Notes under the pieces: model-generated | Told to the model about the DNA's origin: nothing | The model's input: the letters and a program-made list of their open reading frames with translations, nothing else | Database searches by the model: none | In this document: piece by piece, positions 35,936 to 47,589 of the stretch | How positions within the stretch are numbered: position 1 is the first letter of the stretch | How the letters are laid out: each line of letters opens with the position of its first letter | Assembly (NCBI GenBank): GCA_037074705.1 | Contig: CM073593.1 | Coordinates: 11,723,001-11,787,000, forward strand | From: Zhengitettix transpicula | Taxonomy: Eukaryota > Arthropoda > Insecta > Orthoptera > Tetrigidae | DNA length: 64,000 bases | Reading direction: 5' to 3' | Made by a program: the position numbers and the translations under genes

Positions 35936-37830
35936 ACAGACGTACGTTGTCCGCGGGCCGTGTAGTCCAAAGTTGCCGTTGAGATTTTGGGTTTCTGAAG
36001 ATTCAAATGAGATCGTGTTGCCTTCGCATGATCCTTCTACCAAACTTGAACAATTATATGTCGTCTAACAAAGATTTCTTACTCTCGCTGTTCGCTGTAT
36101 ATGACGGAAAGGGTTCCGGCACGGCCCAGGGAACGCAGAACTGCGGGAACGGGATGACCTTGGCTCGTTTTGCCGGTCCCATATATCAGAACTCAGCGAA
36201 TTTTCAGACAAGCTTTAAATAAATCCAGTCGGTGACGAGTAGACCAACTCAGACCACAATTCGTCGTGACGCAAATCTCGGCTTGCTGTATCTGAATATT
36301 GAGCAATACGTTCACCACCCTGATACTGGCCGATTAATCATCTCAAGGTGACATTAAGAACACGCGATGAGCAACGTAAAATTCGTGGGAATAGATAAAC
36401 AGGTTAGAACGCAAACGAGATAAGGCTGAGAGACGCGTCTGAGAGCACTTGTTTGCCGATCGATTATCACCCTCGGGGGGGAAGGGCGGTGAGGTTAGCC
36501 CTGGTGCTGTTAGCGGGTAAACATCCCACACATTAGATAGATTTTGGGGAAACAAGTGCGGGATGTTTGTGTTGGGATGAATTGTAGCAGGCACTTCCTG
36601 CAGTTGCGACCTTGATGACGAGGCCACTCTAGGTGCAGTCTCTACACTACGCTGTAGATAACCATCTGGTAACCTTGCCGCTGCACACGCTCAGCGCAAC
36701 ATAACCACCTGCCTCTCCCTCTTTATACCCCATTTCCTGTACGCTACTCCGTTCAAAAATTCACTTTCTACAAATGCGCAAAAAATTTGCTCCAAATACA
36801 TAACTGGCTGAAATTATTACAGCATTTAAAAAGGCGAAAAAATCTATTTTACAGGGATAAAGATACGAATTAAGAATTGCAACAGTCTTAAAAATTCAGA
36901 CCTACAAGAAAACGTCTTTCCTACTTCATCAGTTTTCTCGTATTTTTTTTTAGAAATGAGTAAGAAATTGAAAATGACATACCAGGAACCTTTCGCCGAA
37001 TTTTATTTACATTACTTCCTTATTCAATTTTTGCCATTAAACAGTAGAAGAAAAATGTAAAATTGTGGAGGTGTTAAATAGAAACCGAGAATAAAATTAA
37101 AGGAGCTTGACCAACGACTCGAAATAGATCACTTTTAATAAGTTTGTCTTCAGTGAGGATAAACCAGTATTTGTATCAGGTCAGTTGTGAAATGGAAACA
37201 ATTTTAGAATTTTCAAATCGATATCATTCTGATCAACAGGAAAACAGAACACGCCCAACGGCAACTATATTGAAATGAAATTTATAATTACATCGAAATC
37301 TGAGTTACTTTATTATTTCGAAAACTATTTCCTATAAGAAATCTGGATAATATAAAAGTTAATGTATATAACATTTGGTCTGCATGTAGCCAGAAAATTT
37401 GTCTCCTTTAGGAAATGGATCCTTGCCAAGTGGGTTTGGTAAACCGGTTTTCGGCCAAATAAAGTGTCGAAATTGAGACCAAAAAAGTTAAAAAAAAAAG
37501 AATTGGTGTTCCTTGAGATGCACGAGCGAACTTGATCCAATTGGTGGCTCTCACTACCAAAAACTGAAAGTGTACTGCAAACTAATGGGTTGTGACCAGG
37601 AAAAGAAATCAGCGGCGCTACGACTATGAGATTGACAGTAAAAATTTAGATAACACTGGTTAAAATTTGTAATACAATTAAAACAGCAACCTAATTTCAA
37701 TCCCACATTGATTTATTCATTAAAGTATTGTTAGTTGTTTTCGACATCCAAAATAGATAAGAAATATTTTGTATAATCTCAAATTTACCTCAATTTATGA
37801 ATATGATAATTCTGGTTATATTACACTTCA
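35936..37830. other. Intronic stretch without identified element
   Basis: A GC-richer patch at 36460-36620 (poly-G near 36476) and several short ORFs show no recognisable family. The 94-codon minus ORF at 36343-36627 and the 71-codon plus ORF at 36007-36222 are not assigned. Confidence 0.35.
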
Positions 37831-38106
37831 TTAATAATTGTGAGACTGAAATTGTTTTAATTGCGTTACAATCATCTGTTTACACGAAATTCTTACTAAA
37901 TTTCCTTTTTTAAGACACAGTAGTGGTGAAAATGTGAGGGTACAAGGTGTGATTTCAGTTACTCTTATGGTATTAATGCGTAATTTCATGGTTAAATTAA
38001 AGTGGTTGGGTTGTGAAAACACGGCTCTGGAAAATTTTAATAGGTATCGGATGTTTAAAACTCCATTTCTATGTGGCGACTTTTGATTGGTGCTTGGCGG
38101 ACTGCA

Positions 38107-38816
38107 GCGGGAAATTGTGACGTCACTTCTGTTGGATGAAAGATTGTCAATTTCGCAGTATTTCTTCTTGGGTGTTTGACGTGAACCATCTGTAACCGTA
38201 GCATTGATGAGCCCATTCAATTTATTTGTTACAGCGTTAGGTTCACAGTTCCTGTGAATTAAATGCAAAGTTGAAGTTATTTATTTGAAATACTTATTAC
38301 GAAATATAGTACAACTTTCTCTTTTATTTTGGCTGCTTTAGCATACGGCGTGCTGCATAGTGGCAGTTATATTCATCTTTTACGGTGTTAAAAGAACTAG
38401 AGAAATAAAATATTGTTTCCGTGAGGTTCTGGAAACATTGAAGCGCCCAATTAATAAAAATGCAAACAGCAGAATGTTATATTAAATTGATCAGCACGGA
38501 CTACGTAAACGAAGCTTCACTTACCTGGTTGATTTTTTGTCCGCTAAAAATAAATGCTGGGAGTTGCGGAATGAGTGATCATTGAAATCCTTATGACGTG
38601 TGTCTCCGATGATGGTTAAATTTAGCGGTTCTGTTCTTTCGGGATTATCGTTAGCAGGCCACCAGGAGGCGAGGACTTTCTCAGGCGCTAAACGACGCTG
38701 TATGGCCCAGTGGGAACTGTGCCAACTGCAAGCTACGTCACGACAGATTTGGCGGGAAGTGTTCCTTCCGAAACCTTGACTTTTAATCGCGCGGGCCTCT
38801 GATTTCTTCCCGCCAA
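38107..38816. promoter_or_regulatory. Cluster of E2F-like sites with a CRE, inside the intron
   Basis: GCGGGAAA (38107-38114) lies 3 bp from a palindromic CRE, TGACGTCA (38118-38125). Further on, TTGGCGGGAAG (38749-38759) and its exact reverse complement CTTCCCGCCAA (38806-38816) form an inverted pair 46 bp apart. These match the E2F consensus TTTSSCGC/GGCGGGAA. E2F/CREB function here is inferred, but the host gene controls the cell cycle. A minus ORF at 37831-38268 overlaps the first site and is unrecognised. Confidence 0.4.
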
Positions 38817-39469
38817 GACGCTACGGTTACAGACTCTGGAAAGCGGGATCTATTACGCGCCAAATAATTATCACGTCGAATACATACAGCCTAAAATTAT
38901 TAAATTTTTTATTTGAGACTCCTCTGTATTAATTCAATCTTAACTGCAGTTTTAAACCAGTCACAAATTAAAAGCGTATTTTCTTCAAGCGTTTACTCAG
39001 TTATCTAAAGAGATTCAGACTACAGGGCATATTCAACGTTCAAATATAAATTTCTTAGATTTAAACCTACTAGTAAAATTTTAAGTGTCTGATCCATCCA
39101 TCGGAATTCCTGATAGAAGATTGAACTCGGCTCATTCGGAATTTTTAGAATGAGTTTTTGAGGACGTAAGATGTCCACATAAATCAGAAACGTCGACCAA
39201 ATTTTAAAACTACGTAAACGAACTGCTAGTCCTTTTTTTTAAAAAAAATCTCCTAATAATTTCAACTGCTAAATTAAGTAAACGATTGAAGAAAATAAAG
39301 GTGTTTATTTTGGGACTGATTTAAACCTGGTGGTTGACTTGAATTAACAGTATTTACGGTTTGGCATTTGTGGTTTGTGGTCCAGTTCTTAAAGTAATTT
39401 AAAAATATGGGCACCGGAAACAGAAAAAATTCTGGCAATTCAGAATGTGACGGGAACACTTTCTCATTA

Positions 39470-39785
39470 TATCCTCAACAAAATGTCCGGTTTATTCTTG
39501 AACGTACAAATATATTCCATTCCAGGATTGCTCGTCGAACTGGATCAAAACATTTCCACGTCAATTTTTCTAAATAATTCGATGTGATCGTACAGTTTTT
39601 GTCCACGCAGGAGGTGAAGCTTTCTTTAGTGCGTGTCGTGCTCCGAAGTTCCGGAATTGCATCCGCAAAGGCCGCGTGCTTGTTGCGAGTTGCCGCCATA
39701 CCGTAGGATCCCGTTGTAGGTCAGCTGTTCCGTTCCAAAGGGAGTGGCCTAGCTGGCTGGAGCTCGGCCTCACTTTCCTCATTTA
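39470..39785 (-). other. GC-rich block with two overlapping minus ORFs
   Basis: ORFs of 74 codons (39475-39699) and 70 codons (39570-39782) overlap in different frames. The block is GC-richer than its flanks but I recognise no domain. It may be a repeat, an antisense exon or intron filler. Confidence 0.25.
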
Positions 39786-41754
39786 AATCAATGTTCATAC
39801 AATTACATCAACCCGAAGAAGATCTGTTGTGTTATTGTTCGTCAAGGTAATTTTCGAGAGCGTTATTTTCGTGAATAAAAAGTTTCATTTTGACTGTTAC
39901 CCGTGTATTTTATAAGGTCAGATTAAAATAATAGCTTCTAACCACTGCCTAGTGCTTTTGAAAGCGTTTCAGAATCTTAATAGATTCACTTGTGAATCTG
40001 ATGATTTTTAACTGAACAATTCAAGGCCGAAAAAGAACGTTGAGACCCTTGTTCGGAAATTCTCGTCATCGAGGCGAATTTTACGAGGTAAAATCAGGCG
40101 ATGTATCTAAAGTATATTGTAGTTCCCGCATGAACATAATAAAAATTACTATTTCACACCGAAGAATTGAAGTAACATGGCTACATATTTCTGTAGTCAC
40201 GATGACAGGCGAATTTTCGTTCGTAAATATCTTGAGGATGCCCCTGGGGGCGCACGCTCAATAAATCCGATTATTCAAAATAAGATACTGATAAAATAAT
40301 CGGTTTCCGATTCTAATACGAAATGAAGTTTCTCTTTCAACGGACGTGACCTGATCGCAATTAAAACAAATGATCTCGATTTTATTTCTAATTTCCAATA
40401 GATAATTTCAATGTCCCTGAGAAATCGTTAACCAAATAGATTTTTTTATCCTATCTTAAACACTATTTACCTTAATAATCCCAACATATGGTTTACGAAT
40501 TTTTTGAAAATATAGGGTAATATTGTTATCACTATTTTTTCCGGGTTTTCCATTGTTTGAATCAAAAGGAAGAGACGATGCAAGAAATAAGAAGACGAAG
40601 GAGAAATGTACGAGGTACACAACAGAGAGAAAATCAACGAGAATAAAATAAATAAACCAGCCAATAAAGTCAGAAAAATTTGACTTCCGTACAATTAAAT
40701 TAGAGAATTACATCTTATGAATTGGAGTTCAACTTTTGGACCCCAACAGGTACTATATGAATAAAAAATGGATAGGAAACCTAAATTAAAATATTTGGAA
40801 TAAATTGTATAATGTATACAACAAAAACTCTGCAAGCCACGTTGTTGAAACCAAGTTTTCATTCAAATTCTATAAGCAATGTTCCAAACACATTAAGAAA
40901 TGTTTCAATACATGCGCAACTCCTCATACAAGTTCAGCTCGAATTTTATTAAATTAAATTTATTCTGACGTATTGATTGACTTAATAAGATTAATTTTAG
41001 GGAAGGTTAATCGGCAGATAGATTAGGTTTCTTGAGTGAATGGGATAGTAAGACGATAAATCGTTCAGTAGAAGAATAGAGTAATTATGTTGATGTAGCG
41101 TGAAAGTAGAGATTACTACAACGTTTCGGACGCAAAAAAAAATCTGCACATCAGTTTTTTCTGGTTGATTTTCTCTGTATGTGTATGCGACAACAATTAT
41201 CGACAGTTCTTCCTCTCTTTTCTAGGTTATTCTTAATTTTTACTGAGACAATGTAATAATCCTAGCATACAAGAGAAACCTGAAAGAATTTACAAACACT
41301 GACAGTTGGGTAACAACCGGCATTATTTGTACTGTTGGCGCCACTTTTCTGATAATCAATCAGCACACGACGACGATACGAGACCGCATATTTCCAGAAC
41401 GAGTGCGCGGTTTTATGTGACGTAAATGGCCTCGAAGAAACTCATGTACGAGGAGACGGAGGGAGGGGACCGAATTCTAGGCCAGACAATACGAGCTGAT
41501 AGCGGAGGAATGTCAGTTTATCTGCAACGTCCGTTCGTGGAATAGTTCTTTGTCATCGACTTTAGACCCCCCGAGTCTTGACGCACATTACGAAAAAAAA
41601 AAAAAGAGTTCAAGTAATACACACCTTGCGTCACCGTTTAACTTAGATAGTTAAGACAGTAAGTGGTTTCATATCTCATACTGAAATATACTTTACGTCG
41701 ACAATCAGTTATTTAAAATTATATTTACTATGATTTATTAATACATAAATATAT

Positions 41755-42746
41755 TGTAATAATTTAAAGGTGGTCTTAATTAAAAGAATTCATTAACAAA
41801 ATTATTCAGATTTAAAAATTTATTCTTTAAAAGTACAAATTGTAATCCCTACTTTATACGCCGAATTTAATCAAGTTAACAAACAAATTTTATTTCAATT
41901 TTTCAATTCGTGGCGTTATAGGAAAAATACAACTTTATATTTTACAATCAAATACGTTGAAATTCTCTTTATCTCAGTATCATTACTGGGTTTGAACAAT
42001 CCAATTTAATAAACTAACATTAACAATTCAAACTCATTGAATCTAACTTAATACAATATGAAAATAAACGAAATGAAAGAAACAAAATTAAAAGAAAAAC
42101 GAACGAAATCTGACTTCTACGTTTAATCCTCGTTTACAGATTTTAAATAATTGTTTTGTACTCACGAATGTCTTTCTGGTACCAGATCTGATTCTTGGAG
42201 CTTGAGGACAACACTCACTAAAAAGGCCATTATTAACTGATTCTACACAATAAAATTTTAGTACACTCGGCCGATGTTCTCGTTCTCTGCCACCGGGAAC
42301 TTTGGATCAGCCACCCCTCAGTCAGCCCTCGATTCTAGGTCTCCTTGATGCCTCTATACGAAATTTAGTTCGGTCTGTGTGAAGCAAAACATTTTGCTTC
42401 CAACTTTACGATTATTATTTGAATCTCTCCGTCAAAACTGTTTACTCGCGTTTTATGTAAACTAATCGATCTCGCGGTTGGACTTCTTGGACCGCGCTAT
42501 TCATACTTTTTAAATCAGCATCCACATTTTACGATTTACGTTCCCGTGTGGCAGATCTGTTTCGCCTGTCGCCGCAGACTCTTACTCAATGAATCTTTCT
42601 CCGCGACTGACGTTTGGCTGGAACTTTTGGCGTGCGTTCGCTAACAATGGCTCCTCGACCTTACATTGTTTCTTGTTATATATATTTTCGCCGATAACAA
42701 TCGAATTTAATTAAAACAATTAATGACCTCTTTAATTGGTATTACA
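41755..42746 (-). mobile_element. Solo LTR, copy L3
   Basis: On the minus strand it starts TGTAATACCAATTAAAGAGG, ends AATTATTACA, and is flanked on both sides by ATAT. It shares with L5 and L6 the block GATCTGGTACCAGAAAGAC followed by ATTCGTGAGTAC, and with all copies the CTGGGTTTGA..GAGATA block. About 1 kb, non-coding. It lies in the CDK inhibitor intron. Confidence 0.65.
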
Positions 42747-42950
42747 ATATATTTAACACACTTTATTTACAATTATCACTGAAAAATGTTGGTTTACTTC
42801 AATAGGCTAGAGGTGATATCAAAATGTTATATTACTGGATCCATCACAACCATCAACTAAGTGCTTGTTCTATTAAATAAAAGTTTTCTAGAAATTCCAT
42901 TCCACTTAAATATCCCTACATATTTCGTACTTCTGGTATGAAGACGATGG

Positions 42951-43328
42951 CCTTTATTTTAATAAACAATCAGATACTCACACAAATTCTAACTAATATT
43001 GAAGGCGTTAAATGATATTAATTTGTCCTTATCCTATTTTATTAAAAAAGTTTACCTGGTTAGAAACCTGAGAAGTATTCACTTGGAAAGCCTTTATTTT
43101 AATAAACAATCAGATACTCACACAAATTCTAACTAATATTGAAGGCGTTAAATGATATTAATTTGTCCTTATCCTATTTTATTAAAAAAGTTTACCTGGT
43201 TAGAAACCTGAGAAGTATTCACTTGGAAAGCCTTTATTTTAATAAACAATCAGATACTCACACAAATTCTAACTAATATTGAAGGCGTTAAATGATATTA
43301 ATTTGTCCTTATCCTATTTTATTAAAAA
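42951..43328. repeat. 140-bp tandem repeat, 2.7 identical copies
   Basis: The units start at 42951, 43091 and 43231. The first two are the same over all 140 bases, and the third is the same until 43328. Each starts CCTTTATTTTAATAAACAAT and ends AGTATTCACTTGGAAAG. No mismatches were seen, unlike every other repeat in the window, so it is either very recent or an assembly artefact. Confidence 0.9.
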
Positions 43329-43449
43329 CGGGCTCATATCGAACATTAATTAGAAGTTTTTGGGTCCTGCCATTTTGAACTTATTATCCAGGCGGACTAA
43401 TGTCATTACATTTGGGGAATTATGCAATCAGGTAAAATTTAAATTAAAT

Positions 43450-43505
43450 ATTTACGTCTGGTTGAAAATGAATAAGAAAAAAGATACTCAAATACAGACA
43501 GTAGA
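43450..43505. repeat. PLE 3'-terminal fragment
   Basis: TTACGTCTGGTTGAAAATG and AATAAGAAAAAAGATACTC match the outer end of the fold-backs at 31957 and 59385 (ACGTCTGATTGAAAATAA, AATAAGAAAGATAGCC). It is very short. Confidence 0.4.
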
Positions 43506-44521
43506 ATAAATTGGTATTATTTAACAATTATAATAAAGTCCTTTTCATAGGATAATGTTTAATAATAAATATGTATTTTAAAAGTATATTCTATCTTAAA
43601 TAATTTTGGAAATTTTCAAAAATATTACACAATTCTACTTTTATTCCCCCAAAATTATTACGTTCACAAAAATTTGTTTCGAGATAAACAAAAAAAATTT
43701 TGCGGGTTGGTATAGAATTGGCGGTAAAGAGGAGTGAGGTAAATATTACTCCATCTGTTATCAATAAGGGGAAGTTTGGCCTTACAGAAATTAATAATTA
43801 AATGTGGTATATAGTTGTAATGCTGGAGGGCTTCACTATGTGTAATATTGGGTTAATAAAATATGCTTGTCTCGACTATTCACATCAGCATAAAATTTGC
43901 GAATTACTTTTGATATTAATTTTTATTTGCCAGCCTGAGCCGTCAAAGAGAATCCATCTTCTGTTGCTTTCATTAAACCAGACTTTATATTCTGGAAAAT
44001 GGAAATTAAAGGTGTTCGATTAGGAATCCACCCCTTCCACGGCGCGTTGTTCATACATGGAAGTGTCAGCTGGTGTATTAGCGATTTTCTTTGAGCACCT
44101 GCCTGGAGACACCCGATCACCACAGATCCACCTGCCGCCCGGTGTTCTATTGTTTAATTGCTCATATGCAAACAATGGGCGCACTCTCCAGGTGAAGAAG
44201 ATGTTCCGACCCTCATGTCACCTGAATTCATCAGCTAATATAGCAGAACCCGCATGCGTCCTCGGGGGGCACGCGCTGCTCAATGAGGGTCTTCTTCACC
44301 TGGAGGCTTCGTGTCCAGATACGGGCATCTCGAATTTGGCAATGAATCTGCCCACGGAAAAATTTTCATCGCGCTGAGTTTAATGCCAGAACTATCGTGA
44401 AAAATTATTTCCGTATGATATTTGTTGAGCAATAGAAACGTCCATTAAATAATAAAATATATTGACCTAATAGTCCAAAAAGGTTTATTAATTAACAATG
44501 ATTAATACAATACATCCCCGC

Positions 44522-44550
44522 GGTTCGTCCCTAATTTGGGACTTCATCAG
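44522..44550 (-). other. Hammerhead-like motif (PLE end)
   Basis: On the minus strand it reads CTGATGA, then a perfect hairpin GTCCC-AAATTA-GGGAC, then GAACC. This is the conserved core layout of hammerhead ribozymes except that the GAAA box is GAAC, which should abolish cleavage. Confidence 0.45.
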
Positions 44551-44980
44551 GTGAACAATAAAAATCATATGAGACCAAAGTGATTGATTCATATTCTAAT
44601 CTAAAATTTCTTCAAATATCTTGAATATTCTGATAAATTTGGTTGTATACACTGTTAAGATTTTCAAATTTGTTTTATACTATACAAAATAATTTTTAAG
44701 AGAAGCATGGGTGTTATTCCATGCCTGACGTAACCGAAAATAATTTTTTAAAACGTCCAAATTCATGGGAGACTCTACAATAAAAAAATCTAGAATATAT
44801 ATTAAATATTCCACTTAATTTGCACAGTCCAAATTGATTAAACAATTTCTGAAAATCGTCGTCCAAAAGTCAGGAATCTCCATTTAGTAATGTACGATAT
44901 TTGAGTATATATTATTTGAGCTTTAAATAAAATACTGCAATTTAAAGTCAGAAAATGATTTGTAATGGAAATAATACAAC

Positions 44981-45086
44981 GTTTCGTCGCTATTTGCGAC
45001 CTCTTCACGTATAGCGAAGTAAGTCCTCGATTATCAAAATTACGTAAAACTTATATACCTGAAGAAGTCGAAAATGGCGACGAAAC
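44981..45086. other. Inverted pair of hammerhead-like motifs (PLE ends)
   Basis: On the plus strand (45059-45086) it reads CTGAAGA, hairpin GTCG-AAAATGG-CGAC, GAAAC: an exact CTGANGA...GAAA core. On the minus strand (45008-44981) it reads GTGAAGA, hairpin GTCGC-AAATA-GCGAC, GAAACGTTGTA. They face each other about 50 bp apart, like the other PLE fold-backs. They lie 0.3 kb before the last exon of the CDK inhibitor. Confidence 0.5.
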
Positions 45087-45141
45087 GTTATTTCTATTAT
45101 AAACAACTTTCAGAATTTAAAAGGCTGCGTTTTATTTAGAA

Positions 45142-45310
45142 CTAGCTGGGTGTCTGATTTGTCATCATTAAACTCAACGACATCCGTAACCCCGGATTTG
45201 ACTCCAATCTCGGATGTTTTTGCTTTATTTTTATGTAACGTCTACTTCCTCGTTCGGGCTGCTCCCCTCCTATGCCAAAATGGGTTGAAATTGTACACAA
45301 TTTTCAAATT
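45142..45310 (+). repeat. Dispersed repeat R3, copy 2
   Basis: ACTAGCTGGGTGTCTGATT, AACGACATCCGTAACCCCGGA, TTGACTCCAATCTCGG and GGTTGAAATTGTACACAA correspond to 33345-33718. A segment near 45220-45260 differs. It ends just before the intron acceptor region. Confidence 0.55.
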
Positions 45311-45388
45311 TGTAATTTTAACTGATTAAAATCTTGTTTTGGTTAATATATTTCATATTTTTAATCATAACATTTTCATTTGTTGCAG

Positions 45389-45486
45389 ATTTCTTCAGAG
45401 TTTCGAAAACGAAGACTGTAAATAACACTGGAAAGGATTCGATGGCTCATGAAGACGTTGTACGGCAGGAAATAACAGCAGATTGA
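45389..45486 (+). CDS. CIP/KIP CDK inhibitor, exon 2 (PIP box, C-terminus, stop)
   Basis: This 98-bp exon follows a good acceptor (pyrimidine-rich tract, TTGTTGCAG). It starts with AT, which joins the single G left by exon 1 to make GAT (Asp98), then reads FFRVSKTKTV and on to a TGA at 45484-45486. The join gives QSTLKDFF at residues 93-100. That is a full PIP box (Q-x-x-hydrophobic-x-x-aromatic-aromatic), the PCNA-binding motif found near the C-terminus of p21 and some relatives. Lys104 sits at the +4 position typical of PIP degrons, and Asp98 matches the D of their TD pair, but the T is Lys here. The total length is 129 aa, short for the family. Phase and motif agree across 17 kb, so chance is unlikely, but transcript evidence is needed. 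Confidence 0.75.
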
Positions 45487-47090
45487 GTGAGGTCTAAAAT
45501 GGGGGATTGAAATTGAGCGTGGCTCTAATTGGAAGAGGATAAGCTGAGTTATCCTGAACCATGTTGGGTTTTCGTCGTCCTCCAAGGAACCTCGATGGCT
45601 TGTGTGGGAATCGATATCGGAAGCATCTTTCTTACGGCTCAACTTTAGCTAGTGAAATAATTACACTTCATATTTCTATTCGTTCTCTGTAAAAAAAATT
45701 AGTTTGTTGAAATTTTATTGTATTGAAAATTCAATTATTTCAAATGCAACCAAGTTGAATCTCAGGAGAAGACGTTTGTGCAATTTTGTACATATTGTAA
45801 AAAAGAAAGTTAATTTAAAATTTATTTTTTTCCCTCATATTTATGAATATTAAATTGGAAATATTTTTTATTTTTAATAGTCAGCTTTCATAATGGCAAA
45901 ATCTCATTTTTTTTAATTTCATTGGTTTATTTTTTTTCATATGTAAATTGTGTATATAGCACACTCATTACAAGCTAACGTACCAAAGTCGCATTTAAAT
46001 ATATATAAATATAATTACCTTACTGTACACTTATTGTAAATTTGTTGATGTAATTTTGTTTTTAGAGCATTATGTGATTTAATTTGTAGCTGTAAGTATA
46101 AAGTGTTGAAACACACACGAGAAAATTAGCGAACAAAATCAATAGTTTCTTAATGATTAATTAACTTGTATTATTCACGAAATTGAGTCAAGGAAATAAA
46201 TTTAGTGAATTCTGTTATTCTTCTAAACGTAAAATGAGAAATGTTGTAATATATTTTATTGAATTTGCTGCGATTGGTCTTAATAATTATTTTTTCCAAC
46301 CAGAAGGAATAAAGTTACGCAGCAAAGTCTTTGCTAAACACTCGTGTTTGAGCTTTTTTTTTTTGAAGCACCTCGCCTATACTTCTTTTTTTTTTACGGT
46401 GTTTATAATTGTAGAGGTCTGACTGTTGAGATATATACAGTTGCTCACTACTGTCTCGCCAATTTTGGCTGAGCCAGCCTACAGCAAATAGCCAAAGAAT
46501 ATCAAAATAAAACACACATTTCGATAGTTGCTTGGCACAATATGCACCTTTGTAGCACTTATATCATGTTAAGACACAAATTTGAAGTGGTGAAGTATTT
46601 GTAAATGGCGAGTGTGCGAGCTAAAGGCACGAGGCACCATGGAGTCTAGTCTTTTATAAGAAAGATTTATGTATATTAGTGAACAGCAAGGCTATTTTGG
46701 AGAGATTCAAATTTGGCTTTGTTCAAGCAGACAGCTCGTGCCGCCTATTAATGTTGAGAATGTGTATTGTATAAAAGATTAATGTTGTTATTAATTTATT
46801 ACCTTATATTTAACAATGAGTAAAATGATGAATTGTGTTGGGAACTCATGTACAATTGTTATGTATTAATATGTATTACTGAATAGTATTAGAGAACTGT
46901 CAGCAATTAATGTAAACAGAAGGATGCGTGAGAGTTATCTTGTATTATGAAATAACATCATTCATTAATGTCTAGTCTGAGTGCAACTGATCTCATATGT
47001 TATGAAATTGTTGCTTTATGCTGATTTTATTCACTTAATTTTGTTGTGTAAATTCTTTAATAAAACTATTAAAACATATATTTGTTTTAC
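45487..47090 (+). other. Probable 3' UTR of the CDK inhibitor gene
   Basis: This AT-rich stretch after the stop codon has no recognisable repeat or ORF. AATAAA signals occur at 46195-46200 and 47059-47064, and the second is followed by a T-rich stretch, so it is the better candidate end. Several U-rich runs could be AU-rich instability elements. The extent is inferred. Confidence 0.4.
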
Positions 47091-47589
47091 ATTTGATTGA
47101 CACCTCTTTCATATTCCATTACATTCCTCGCATACTCTATTTTTTTTAAAAAAAATCATAACAACTTGAAAACCTACTCTCATTAAATATAAGATGAAGT
47201 AATTATTACGGTCATTATCGATTGAAACTGCTCAGTTTAATTGCAAGTGCCGCCATCGCAGCTGCTTAATTATTACGAATTTTATTATTATTATTAAAGG
47301 TTTATAATGGTCGCGTTAACAACTTGGTCGTTGGCGACCCATAAATAAATTACAAATAGTGCTTGTTTACGTAAGTATGCTGCGATTCACATCGATTCCA
47401 ATAATATACATACAATTGAACAGTTTGAAAAATTAATTATACATTTCAAATGTGGGTTTCTTACATTTACATTTTACAATTCTCACTTGTTAATCATTTA
47501 TCATAATAATAGGATAATTAATTATATTAACTTATTTGAAGCTGCGACTGTTGCAAATTCCACTGTACTGTAGTCATAGTCTCTTTTTA
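47091..47589. other. AT-rich stretch without identified gene
   Basis: Low-complexity AT DNA between the CDK inhibitor 3' UTR and the LINE ORF1 relic. I see nothing else. Confidence 0.4.

Larger units (their letters stand above)
28182..45388 (+). other. 17.2-kb intron of the CDK inhibitor gene
   Basis: It opens with GTAACA and ends with a T-rich tract and TTTGTTGCAG. It interrupts codon 98 after the first base. Inside are PLE fragments and fold-backs, a degraded mariner, a tRNA-like SINE fragment, one solo LTR, a 140-bp tandem repeat and an E2F-like motif cluster, each listed separately. I saw no further coding exon, and the direct exon 1 to exon 2 join keeps frame and completes a known motif. 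An unrecognised short alternative exon cannot be excluded. Confidence 0.65.

Noticed and set aside
37831..38268. 145-codon minus ORF as a gene
   Set aside because: No domain recognised, and it lies inside the intron overlapping E2F/CRE-like motifs. Probably chance, though it is the longest unexplained ORF.
42951..43328. CRISPR-like array
   Set aside because: The 140-bp units are contiguous with no spacers, and the DNA is eukaryotic. It is a simple tandem repeat.
45376..45642. 88-codon minus ORF over exon 2
   Set aside because: It has no recognised motif, and the plus strand here has a splice acceptor and the PIP-box exon.
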